A stretch of 64,000 nt of DNA from Mya arenaria. Lineage: Eukaryota > Mollusca > Bivalvia > Myida > Myidae. The notes under the pieces were generated by a model, which saw only the letters and a program-made list of their open reading frames with translations, was not told where the DNA came from and did not search any database. The position numbers and the translations under genes were made by a program. This document shows positions 13,019-23,870 of this stretch, one piece after another. The stretch spans positions 23,289,473-23,353,472 of the forward strand of contig NC_069126.1 of assembly GCF_026914265.1 (NCBI RefSeq), written 5' to 3'. Positions within the stretch are counted from its first letter, which is position 1, and every line of letters starts with the position of its first letter.

Positions 13019-16000
13019 TTGACACAGACGGCGAAGGAGGATAACCATTATAGTGCCACATCACACAAAGGTGCAGAAGGAAAAATGAGACTAACGGCTA
13101 TAGATGATAATTCAAATTGTGGCACATCACGCAAAGCTGTAGAAAAGATATGACACAAACGGCAATAATTTAGGAATACAATAGTGCTACATCACGCAAA
13201 GCTTAAGAAGGCAAATTGACACAAACGGCAATAGTTGAGGAATACAAAATTGCCACTTCACGCAAAGCTGTAGAAGGCAAAATGACACAAACGGCAATAG
13301 TTGAGAAATACAATAGTGCCACATCACGCAAAGCTGTAGAAGGTAAATTGGCACAAACGGCAATAGTTGAGAAATACATTAGTGCCACATCACGCAAAGC
13401 TGTAGAAGGCAAATGACACAAACGGCAATAGTTGAGGAATACAATAGTGCCACATCACGCAAGGCTGTAGAAGGCAAAATGACACAAACGGCAATAGTTG
13501 AGGAATACAATAGTGCCACATCACGCAAGGCTGTAAAAGGCAAAATGACACAAACGGCAATAGTTTAGGAATACAATAGTGTCACATCACACAGAGCTGT
13601 AGAAGGCAAAATTGACACAAACGTCAATAGTTGAGGAATACAATAGTGCTACATCACCCAAAGCTTTAGAAGGCAAATTGACACAAACGGCAATAGTTGA
13701 GGAATACAAAATTGCCACTTCACAAAAAGCTGTAGAAGGCAAAATGACACAAACGGCAATAGTTGAGGAATACAATAGTGCCACATCACGCAAAGCTGTA
13801 GAAGGTAAATTGGCACAAACGGCAATAGTTGAGAAATACATTAGTGCCACATCACGCAAAGCTGAAGAAGGCAAATGACACAAACGGCAATAGTTGAGGA
13901 ATACAATAGTGCCACATCACGCAAGGCTGTAGAAGGCAAAATGACACAAACGGCAATAGTTGAGGAATACAATAGTGCCACATCACGCAAGGCTGTAAAA
14001 GGCAAAATGACACAAACGGCAATAGTTGAGGAATACAATAGTGTCACATCACACAGAGCTGTAGAAGGCAAAATTGACACAAACGTCAATAGTTGAGGAA
14101 TACAATAGTGCCACATCACGCAAAGCTGTAAAAGGCAAAATGACACAAACGGTAATAGTTGAGGAATACAATAGTGCCACATCACGCAAAGCTGTAAAAG
14201 GCAAAATGACACAAACGGCAATAGTTGAGGAATACAATAGTGCCACATCACGCAAAGCTGTAGAATGCACATTGACACAAACGGCAATAGTTGAGGAATA
14301 CAAATTGTCAAAACACCCAAAGCTGTAGAAGGCAAATTGACACAAACGGCAATAGTTGAGAAATACAATAGTGCCACATCACGCAAAGCTGTAGAAGGCA
14401 AAATGACACAAACGGCAATAGTTGAGAAATACAATAGTGCCACATCACGCAAAGCTGTAGAAGGCAAAATGACACAAACGGCAATAGTTGAGGAATACAA
14501 TAGTGCCACATCAAGCAAAGCTGTAGAAGGCACATTGACACAAACGGCAATAGTTGAGAAATACAAATTGTCAAACACTCAAAGCTGTAGAAGGCAAATT
14601 GACACAAACGGCAATAGTTGAGGAATACAATAGTGCCACATCACGCAAAGCTGTAGAAGGCAAATTGACACAAACGGCAATAGTTGAGGAATACAATAGT
14701 GCCACATCACGCAAAGCTGTAGAAGGCAAAATGACACAAACTGCAATAGTTGAGGAATACAAAATTGCCACAACTCTCAAAGCTGTAGAAGGCAAATTGG
14801 CACAAACGGCAATAAGTGAGGAATACAAAATTGCCACAACTCTCAAAGCTGTAGAAGGCAAATTGACACAAACGGCAATAGTTGAGAAATACAATAGTGC
14901 CACATCACGCAAAGCTGTAGAAGGCAAAATGACACAAACGGCAATAGTTGAGGAATAAAATAGTGCCACATCACGCAAAGCTGTAGAAGGCAAAATGACA
15001 CAAACGGCAATAGTTGAGGAATACAAATTGCGACATCACGCAAAGCTGTAGATGGCAAATTGACACAAACGGCAATAGTTGAGGAATTCAAAATTGCCAC
15101 AACTCTCAAAGCTGTAGAAGGCAAAATGACACAAGCCGCAGTAGTTGAGAAATACAATAGTGCCACATCAGGCAAAGCTGTAGAAGGCAAATGACACAAA
15201 CGGCAATAGTTGAGAAATACAATAGTGCCACATCACGCAAAGCTTTAGAAGGCAAAATGACACAAACGGATATAGTTGAGGAATACAATAGTGCCACATC
15301 AAGCAAAGCTGTAGAAGGCACATTGACACAAACGGCAATAGTTGAGAAATACAAATTGTCAAACACTCAAAGCTGTAGAAGGCAAATTGACACAAACGGC
15401 AATAGTTGAGGAATACAATAGTGCCACATCACGCAAAGCTGTAGAAGGCAAATTGACACAAACGGCAAAAGTTGAGGAATACAATAGTGCCACATCATGC
15501 AAAGCTGTAGAAGGCAAAATGACACAAACTGCAATAGTTGAGGAATACAAAATTGCCACAACTGTCAAAGCTGTAGAAGGCAAATTGGCACAAACGGCAA
15601 TAAGTGAGGAATACAAAATTGCCACAACTCTCAAAGCTGTAGAAGGCAAATTGACACAAACGGCAATAGTTGAGAAATACAATAGTGCCACATCACGCAA
15701 AGCTGTAGAAGGCAAAATGACACAAACGGCAATAGTTGAGGAATAAAATAGTGCCACATCACGCAAAGCTGTAGAAGGCAAAATGACACAAACGGCAATA
15801 GTTGAGGAATACAAAATTGCCACATCACGCAAAGCTGTAGATGGCAAATTGACACAAACGGCAATAGTTGAGGAATACAAAATTGCCACATCACGCAAGG
15901 CTGTAGAAGGCAAAATGACACATGAGGCAATAGTTGAGAAATACAATAGTGCCACATCACGCAAAGCTGTAGAAGGCAAATGACACAAACGGCAATAGTT

Positions 16001-16561
16001 GAGGAATTCAAAATTGCCACAACTCTCAAAGCTGTAGAAGGCAAAATGACACAAGCGGCAGTAGTTGAGAAATACAATAGTGTCACATCAGGCAAAGCTG
16101 TAGAAGGCAAATGACACAAACGGCAATAGTTGAGGAATACAAAATTGCCACATCACGCAAAGCTGTAGATGGCAAATTGACACAAACGGCAATAGTTGAG
16201 GAATACAAAATTGCCACATCACGCAAGGCAGTAGAAGGCAAAATGACACAAACGGCAATAGTTGAGGAATAAAATAGTGCCACATCACGCAAAGCTGTAG
16301 AAGGCAAAATGACACAAACGGCAATAGTTGAGAAATACAATAGTGCCACATCAGGCTAAGCTGTAGAAGGCAAAATGACACAAACGGCAATAGTTGAGAA
16401 ATACAATAGTGCCACATCACGCAAAGCTGTAGAAGGCAAAATGACACAAACGGCAATAGTTGAGGAATACAATAGTGCCACATCACGCAAAGCTGTAGAA
16501 AGCAAAATGACACAAACGGCAATAGTTGAGGAATACAATAGTGCCACATCACGCAAAGCTA
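13019..16561 (+). repeat. Large tandem array, 66-bp unit, about 53 copies
   Basis: The unit contains GACACAAACGGCAATAGTTG, GAGGAATACAATAGTGCCAC and ATCACGCAAAGCTGTAGAAG. It is normally 66 bp, with occasional 65-bp members and some carrying a substituted block (AAATTGTCAAACACTC). Because 66 is a multiple of three, both strands stay open for long stretches (22-residue periodic peptides on either strand), broken wherever a 65-bp unit or a TAA-bearing unit occurs. Higher-order structure is visible: about 14554-14958 recurs at 15342-15746 (788-bp offset, almost identical), and 13216-13416 recurs at about 13678-13878 (462-bp offset). The first three units are the most diverged. I regard this as a minisatellite, not a gene. 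Confidence 0.95.
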
Positions 16562-18160
16562 CATCGTCGAATACACACTACGCTTTGCTTCGTTATGTAC
16601 CGTTGGCAATTTGGCTAGGAAAATCTCGTAATCATGAATAATTTATGAGGCAGTTTCATTTGTTCCGCAAAGTAACAGATGCTTTACGGTTGAAAAATAT
16701 TCTGGCGATTAACGGAGTTGAACCGGGTCAGCCTTCTCAGTACAATAATATTTGGCAGTAGTCAAGACCATACAACCACGGAGGTTACTGGCACTGTAAA
16801 CTTATTGAACAATATTTGAGAGTAACAAGCGAATTCATTGGAAGAAGAGTTGTCTCTCCTGCCTAATGCATATTCATTTAAATGAGATTATGTCAGTCAA
16901 TTGTCACACGGTATGTATGCAATGTAACGGAAGAAAGTACCGTGGTTGCCGACGATGGAAAAGCTACAGAAGGCTAAATGACACAAACCGCTATAGTTGA
17001 GGAATAAAATAGTTCCACTTCACACAAATCTGCAGAAATATAATCAGAACTGTAATTTTCATTGTCATACGTGTGTTATTTGAATTTATTTAGAAGCAAC
17101 AATATAAATAGTTTAAATGTTAACACTATCCTGACATAGAGTATACCAGTTCATGAAAGAGAGACAAGTAGCACCGCATCACATTAAGCCGATAAACGAA
17201 CAAAAATGTATGAAAAGGTGCTTTGTTTATTTTTTATGTATTTCCTGATTGCCGTGAAATAACTTAATTGAATGTTATTTTAATCCTTTTCTTGGCACAT
17301 GGATATAACAGGTCGTAATTACATACTATTTCATATTTAATTACGACCAAACGGGATCTAAAGGCTACGTAACACAGATTTCGCGACCATTCTCCACTTG
17401 AGATACCAAAAATAAAACCATTCTTACATAAAAATAAAAAAGCCAATCTACGCTACTTGTTCTTGAAAAGGATATTAACCCACCCAAACCATTTTTTTGG
17501 CCTAGGACCGGAACCGGCACCGTTTCAGAGACGCAACGTGCACCTTCTTTATCGTTAATTCTGATCGTAAACGTACGACCTCTTAGAGGCACTCGTAAAC
17601 TTATCCGGTCACTGCTGAAATTTGGATTTCGGCAACTAGTTTTAAACTTATCGGCAATACAAGCACGTCCGTCACAAACTAGTTGCATACATTTGTACGG
17701 TACTCGGCGAACTTACAAAAATACATATTCGGCTGCGTAGATGGTTACCGTAACTTAATCACCAAGCTACATGCATTAAAGGAAATATGCCAAGATCGCC
17801 TTTCCATCAGAATCGTGCTGATAGTTATTGTGATTATTTTTCATGCAGGAATAAGATGGTATTGCTGCAGTGACTTTTTCCATTTTTTTGAGACCTCAAT
17901 CGAGTCCCTTTATTTCCACGTACGTATAAGTTACCAGGTGTCGGGGACGTTCCCTGGTGACACTTGTTATATCATGTCAACATTTTAAATATAGGTGATG
18001 ATTGCATGCATGAACAATGACTACGTGCGCAATATAATGCCATTCCGAGATAAATCGGCAAATTATACAAAAAAGGTTTCGTTTCGTCTGCTGAAGTTAC
18101 GTTTTTGCTGTACTCCAAAAGAAGGAACAGATGTTTGCCGAGGGCTGCTGTGTAAGGACT
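16562..18160. other. No supported gene after the 66-bp array
   Basis: Contains the detached 66-bp unit (16963-17036). Open frames at 17365-17688 (-) and 17683-17988 (+) abut near 17.685 kb but show no domain I recognise. Unassigned. Confidence 0.4.
16963..17036 (+). repeat. Detached diverged copy of the 66-bp unit
   Basis: A single degenerate unit (GCTACAGAAGGCTAAATGACACAAACC... GAGGAATAAAATAGTTCCAC) lies about 400 bp beyond the main array, separated by non-repetitive DNA. It shows the array once extended further or was split by an insertion. Confidence 0.8.
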
Positions 18161-18164
18161 GTGT

Positions 18165-18240
18165 CCATCCTAAGCCCCCGAGCGTATCATAACCTTTATG
18201 ATATCATATAGGTTATGATACGCTGGGGTGCTGAGGATGG
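18165..18240. repeat. Strong stem-loop, 31-bp arms
   Basis: The left arm 18165-18195 (CCATCCTAAG...GCGTATCATAACCT) pairs with the right arm 18210-18240, about 28 of 31 positions matching, around a 14-base loop that is itself palindromic (ATGATATCAT). It could be a MITE core or a transcribed hairpin. Confidence 0.75.
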
Positions 18241-18424
18241 GCTGTGTCATGCAGACATCACTGCCACACTTCTGTATTTGCCCGTATAGAAAAAGCAAGG
18301 TTTTTAATAATGGCTGGTCGCAGTCTATCGGAAAAAAAGACAAAACAATGACCGCCGATTGTTGAGTGCGCCTAGTAACACTGACCTGTCACGTGGTCCA
18401 CAACACACTGCAACCTGTGAGCCG

Positions 18425-18882
18425 TTAAAGATGCACTCTTACTCCCAAATAAGATTTTTCACAATTAATACAATTGCTTTGATATTCCAAAATGAATTAA
18501 TAAATGTCGAAAACAATGGTTCTTATGAAGGATACCGAGTTTAATTTGAAAAAAGTGCAGAAAACACGGTATTACCTTATGAGACGATAGTATATCACAG
18601 TAAATATTTTAGCACTCACCAATCATTTAATATTTTTGCCTTTTCAGCTAGCAAATACACCGTTACAATCCTGTTATCAGTAATTAATATTTACCATTAT
18701 TGCATTATTTTCATTCTCATTCATCAGAGGTTCGATCGTGATAAATAGCAAGTGGTACGCGTAGCATCACCACTCTGGTGAACGAGAATGGTTATTTTGT
18801 AAGCAGTTAAAGGTTTATCACTCAAATTTTAAGTTTGTTATACATGTGTATGTATTGATTTTGAATAAGAGTGTCACTTTAA
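18425..18882 (+). mobile_element. MITE, family A, complete ends, with nested insertion
   Basis: Ends TTAAAGATGCACTCTTACTC (left) and GAATAAGAGTGTCACTTTAA (right) form imperfect inverted repeats. The interior matches the copies at 4044, 40719 and 63141. An 80-bp foldback element (18712-18791) interrupts it. No coding frame. Confidence 0.9.
18712..18791. mobile_element. 80-bp foldback MITE nested in family A
   Basis: CATTCTCATTCATCAGAG (18712-18729) and CTCTGGTGAACGAGAATG (18773-18790) are 18-bp inverted ends with two mismatches. TTATTTT stands on both sides (18705-18711 and 18792-18798). The other family A copies lack the insert at this position, which confirms a true insertion and a duplication of about 7 bp. 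Confidence 0.88.
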
Positions 18883-19397
18883 GCTGTTTTCTTAGAAATG
18901 GGTGACGAAACATAAAAGTATTCGGCTTATACCTTTTCTTGAGGTGTCTGTATTATGATTGTCTTACTCATCATTCCCCCCTCCTCTCCCATTTCCTAAT
19001 TTATTAACTCCTCCCCCTTACCACCCCCTTCTCTGTCTTTGTTTCCTCATCTCAGATGCTCCATCCTTCCAAACAATCCTTTCTCTTTCTTGTCTGGCAA
19101 CACTGTACTGTATTTTCTGCTAATTGTTTTCGTAGAATTGACTTCTCCTACTAAATAACAAAATATGTAATGCAAATAAGGCCCGTTTAGTGTTTTTTTT
19201 ATTCATTACAACTTACACTTGAACACAATGATATGATTTTGAATGCGAACGTCGGAATATCATTAATCTCAATTAGTATTTGTATTTATCTTCTCTCCAA
19301 AACAGCGAATTATAGAATAAATCAGAATGTTCTTAGTTTGCTAACAGCATTTAAATGGGTAATTTAAAACTTAGTTGAAACACGTCATATGCTCGAA

Positions 19398-19575
19398 AAT
19401 TGCAAAAGTCTCACACACGCACCGTCAAATGTGTTCCTTTAAAACTAAAAAAATGTGGCAGCAGTCTCATATCACTAGTTTCCATGCATTTTTGCATAAA
19501 TTGACTCGCCCTAAGACAAAAAATAAATAAAAAAAGTTGTCAAAACGTTTTATCTGTGAAATTGCAGCTTTAAAG
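19398..19575. mobile_element. MITE, family B, worn left end
   Basis: The right end ATCTGTGAAATTGCAGCTTT and interior GACAAAAAATAAATAAAAAA-GTTGTCAAAACG match the 7.1-kb copy. GGCAGCAGTCTCATATCACT matches the 1.2-kb copy. The left end is degraded. Confidence 0.75.
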
Positions 19576-19647
19576 CAAAAAAAACAAAAACACGCTGTGC
19601 CTGCGCAACTAAACATTGATTTTCTTTGGCCTTGTTTGAAACAGTAT

Positions 19648-19927
19648 CAGGGACGGATCCAGGATTTGACGTTTTAGGGGGTGTAACTTATAAACGTAAC
19701 TTTTTGACTTGCTTCCCTCCCTCAGAACCGAAATTTATTTGGTTTAAATTGGTGGTAGGGATTTTGGAGGTACTCCCCCTAGAAAATTTAACAACATTTA
19801 GTCCGGAATGGTGCATTTTGGGAGTATTTTATTTTTTATATCCTATATTGAAATAAAAAGAAAACTTGATTAATGGGGGGGAGGGGGCGAGCCGGTTAAG
19901 CACCCTGCCCGTTGGATCCGCTTGTGA
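19648..19927 (+). mobile_element. hAT-like non-autonomous element, family C
   Basis: CAGGGACGGATCCAGGATTT at the left, GTTGGATCCGCTTGTG at the right, with interior CCCTCCCTCAGAACCGAAAT and ATCCTATATTGAAATAAAAA shared with 32288-32569. The open frame across it (19626-19856) is incidental. Confidence 0.82.
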
Positions 19928-19929
19928 AT

Positions 19930-20740
19930 ATGTCAATCGTGCTTCCATTAAATGGAAGCGATTTACGGAATAACTCTACGAAATTATGACTGTTGCGCCT
20001 CGAAAGTGTTCACATACAGTTTGTAAAATGTTAGCACTTCCCATCAAATGACATCCGAACCGATCTTGCCTTGGGTTGTATATCTTTCTGGCCACTTAAA
20101 AATCAAATTGATATACGAAAACTCTCTATTTGGCAAAATGTGCCAACACGATAACAAATTTCGATGCGAGCAAATATATAGCCTATAGATGTTCCTACTT
20201 GTCATGTCCTAGAAGTTCAAAATACATCATTTGTATTCTTGCAAACTATATTCTCTCAAACCAGATCAAAGTAGATCAAAATATTTGGCCATGCTTGAAA
20301 TCCATATCTTGAAACGGGCAAAGATAAACAAGTTCCAGCATGGAACTACTTTTTTCAGTTCCAGCCAAAACAATCAGTTTAACTATATCATCTACCATGG
20401 CCTCTCATTAAACCTCGTTTCCGCAGAAAACCCTACGCTCGGGATGAACCTATCTTACAATCTCGGTCATGGGAGATACATATAATCTGTAAGTGATTTT
20501 CGAAGGGTATGTCACAAACGCCGTCTTCCCTAGTAACAAAACGCAGTAAATTCGGTCAAAATATGTACAATTTGTAGAGAAGAAATGGATGGTATGCATC
20601 CAAAACACTACTACTATGTTTTCGCAAATCCAAAACAAGACCTTTTCTCTGTTTTATTTTGACTAATGTGCAGAAATTACAAAAGAAAACTTGTTTAATT
20701 GATCCATTATGTAATTTGCAAACTTTACTCACGACCGCAT
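19930..20740. other. No supported gene
   Basis: Unassigned AT-rich DNA between a family C element and the large palindrome-ended element. Only short open frames without recognisable domains. Confidence 0.4.
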
Positions 20741-21124
20741 TGTAACGCCGCATAACAGACAGCATCGCCACATAAACGAAGTCGACCACATTTATGTGAT
20801 GATAGGTGATTTTCAACGCATAAACAGGACTTTCTTATGTGGCAAAAAGGCACACTTTCGGCACATAAAAAAAAATCACATATTAGTACAATAGTGGTTG
20901 ATAAAGTTTCATCAAGATCGGACTGAGTTTTTTGTGTCCACTTAATCAAGCTTTGAACTAGACTTTTAGAGACGTAAAATCTGACAAAGATTTAGTAAGA
21001 TCGGTTTAAATGTGACCCAAACCAATTGATATTTCTTCGAAAATGTTTTAAACTTACGTTTGGTCCGACTAAAGGCGGGAATATATGTTACGACAACGCA
21101 CAACACCGTCATTTGGGACAATCA

Positions 21125-21219
21125 CAATCTCATTAAAACCATATCGTGACGTTCACTTCATTTCATTACGTTAGCGTAACGTCGTGAAGCGTGTATTGGG
21201 GATCTGATTTTAATGAGAT
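21125..21219. mobile_element. Nested short element in family D copy 1 (about 95 bp)
   Basis: ATCTCATTAAAACCA (21127-21141) and TGATTTTAATGAGAT (21205-21219) are inverted ends. AATCA occurs on both sides (21120-21124, 21220-21224). Copy 2 of family D runs through this point without the insert, so this is a clean insertion. Confidence 0.85.
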
Positions 21220-21821
21220 AATCAGAAAATTGAATCGTCGTATGACGTAACATATATTCTCTCCTTTTTGTCAGATTGACGGGCATGTATCCTTGACAAT
21301 GCGCACTTTCAACGTCATTTCAAACGTTTCTAGAAAAGGCAATTGTTAACGACGGACAAACAACAGAAACCCAACAATCCTCACAGCTCCACATGTGCTC
21401 TTTGTGCTCAGATGAGCTAAGAATTATTTCAAGAAACACTGGTAATTGTGCGATTGTGAAATTTATTCACGTCTAGGTCATCAGCATATATCTCTGGTTA
21501 CCACGACAACGAAAGGAAAACTTTGATATTATATTGTTTCCAAAAAATTCAACACAACATTAGTTTTGGCACTTGAACAAGAGGACTCAGATGACTGGTA
21601 TAGGGTCACCACGGACGTCTTTCTGTCATTGATTGTGTTTTTATGCACTAGTAATTTGTAACCAAGAAAATGTAGATGTGAACACTCAAAGGGGAGTATA
21701 TTTTTTTCATCTTTCAATTTTGACTCAACTTTAAAATAATACCTTAAATTTGATCAATTTGCCTGCCTACTTTTCCCGTATGTTTTCAAAATGATAGTAA
21801 TATGCTACGCCCTAATCTTAG

Positions 21822-21929
21822 TCATCATCATAATCAAGAACATCATCACAACCACCATCATCATCACCACAATCACAACCACCGGCACCATCAGCATCCC
21901 CACAACCCTCATCATCATCATCGTCGTCG

Positions 21930-21968
<39 letters not shown>

Positions 21969-21981
21969 AGGTCATCACCAT
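21822..21981 (+). repeat. CAT/ATC trinucleotide repeat within family D copy 1
   Basis: Interrupted then pure CAT triplets. The histidine-rich or isoleucine-rich open frames it creates are artefacts. Copy 2 lacks the expansion at the matching place, so it arose after the copies separated. Confidence 0.92.
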
Positions 21982-22699
21982 CGTTTTTGTTGAAATATTA
22001 GAACTTTATATTTATGCTTGGTTAAGTTAATCCTCTTTATGTGGCAAAAAGGCAAAAAACGAAAAAACACGTTTATGCGGCGATGCTGCTATGCGGCGTT
22101 ACACCGTATCTAAGAGTATGTAAAAAAGTGTAACTACTTCATTGATATGTTTCATTACATATAAGCATGTGTTGTCCAAACAACGACACTATTATTGGAG
22201 TTGTTTATCAATAATATTAGGGTTAGAATTTACTCTGCGAACAGTTTACATACAATAAATTATTTAAGTTTGTTTCATTTTGCTTTGAGTATTGTGCCAG
22301 TACTTTACATAGTATAACGTACTCTATTCATGTAAATTTCTATTTATTTTGCATATCTAATAAAGAATATGTACAATACCATTTCCTAACGGTAAAGCTT
22401 GAAATAATGTATTCATTCATATTTCTCGGATAAAACCATCCAAAACCACGTGATAAAACATTTAAAGCCCCAGTGCCACTAAGATACAAATAATTAGAGA
22501 AACAAAAAAGTGAGTATATAACTGTGATAGAGTCCCATATAATGTCTGATAAATCCCCGAGGTCCACGCGACGCTTTATTAAGAAGAAATGTAAGGAAAA
22601 TATCAACGAAATTTCAAACTGGTCCACTGACTTACTATATGCTAATGAGGGAGATAAGTAGGTGGAGCACAGTATCAATGTTGTTTAGTAAAAAATCGC

Positions 22700-23080
22700 A
22701 GATAGGAACTTGCCCATGTTTTTGCAAAATGCACTTTTTGTGTATGACGAAATTAAGTGTTGCAAATCGTTGTTGTTGTTTGTTTTCAAATTAATATAGC
22801 GTCAACAGATTTGTTGATGCGTGATTGGCTGATAATATTATCACGTGATGTTATCAATGTATTATACATGTCAAAATATCGACGAATAACATGAAAGTCT
22901 TCGTGGTCTAATGGATCAGGTACATGTACTATCTTCTTGTTTTCTTGACTTTACCGATGTGGGTTCGCAACCCACTAAAACCAAAATATTTTTTTATACT
23001 ATAACTGTTTATTTTCATGGAGTAAAACAATGGTGAACTATTTTAGGTGTTTTAGATATATTACCAGGAAGACTATTTAA
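22700..23080. mobile_element. Family F element with tRNA-like segment (diverged)
   Basis: AAAATGCACTTTTTGTGTATGACGAAATTAAG resembles the family F copies at 45893 and 53310. The segment 22897-22980 has TGGTCTAATGG (RNA polymerase III A box-like) and GTGGGTTCGCAACCCAC (B box with a perfect T-arm stem). Acceptor-stem pairing is missing, so it is a tRNA-derived sequence and not a working tRNA gene. Element ends are approximate. Confidence 0.55.
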
Positions 23081-23507
23081 ACCAAAAACTTCTTAGTTAC
23101 CAATTGCAAATCATTAGTACATAAAGCAACATATAATTTGAGGCATTCAGAAAGTCACGTGATATGCAAATTTCGTAATGACGTTGTGCGCACTAAATTT
23201 CGATTTGCTTTCGGTTGTGTTATATTTTGTAATTCCGATAAATGCATTTTTATCATTCTATAGGTTAAAAAATGACCAAAAGGTTAAGAGAAGTCATTTT
23301 GATATGCATACAAATAAATAAGTTTACATCACTAAAACAGAATGAGACTTTAATATCACTTATTGCTGTTTTAAAATAGGATTTCAGCCAGGCTTCGAAA
23401 AGGGCAGGGTGCTGCAAAAAGGAAAGGTCGCGAAGGATTAAAAAGGCACATTAATCAGGGTATGATGAACCGAACTGTTAGGAATTTGACATAAAGAAAG
23501 TGTCAAT

Positions 23508-23510
<3 letters not shown>

Positions 23511-23549
<39 letters not shown>

Positions 23550-23790
23550 CAGAGAGACAGAGACAGAGCGACGGAGACATAGAGGCAGACAAAGAGACAC
23601 AGAGAAAGACATAAAGACGGAGACAACGAGACAGATACAGATACAGAGAGAGAGAGAGAGACCGAGATACAGAGAGACAGAGGGACAGAGGGACAGAGAG
23701 ACAAAGAGACAGAGAGACAGAGAGACAGACAAAGAGACAGAGAGACAGAAAGATAGAGACAGAGACAGAGAGACACAGAGAGAGAGACAG

Positions 23791-23870
<80 letters not shown>

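Larger units (their letters stand above)
20741..22103. mobile_element. Large non-autonomous DNA element, family D, copy 1 (1363 bp)
   Basis: The left end TGTAACGCCGCATAACAG... GCATCGCC is mirrored at the right by GGCGATGCTGCTATGCGGCG plus TTACA, giving inverted ends of over 30 bp. GCGGTGATTTTCAACGCATA-like subterminal palindromes follow. The body is about 90 percent identical by eye to copy 2 (25456-26548). No transposase frame. It carries two later additions: an insert of about 95 bp at 21125-21219 and a CAT-rich expansion at 21822-21981. Superfamily not identified. Confidence 0.85.

Noticed and set aside
13841-14578. 245-codon - strand frame in the 66-bp array
   Set aside because: The + strand is equally open, frames shift at 65-bp units, and the peptide is a bare repeat; best explained by a unit length divisible by three.
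17365-17688. 107-codon - strand frame with a Cys-containing start
   Set aside because: No recognisable domain, no splice support, and a hydrophobic end typical of AT-rich chance frames.
21802-21993. Histidine-rich small protein
   Set aside because: Reads a CAT expansion within a transposable element; the sister copy lacks it.
22897-22980. Functional tRNA gene
   Set aside because: The T-arm and A-box-like word are good, but there is no acceptor-stem pairing and the spacing is wrong; better as a tRNA-derived part of a repeat.
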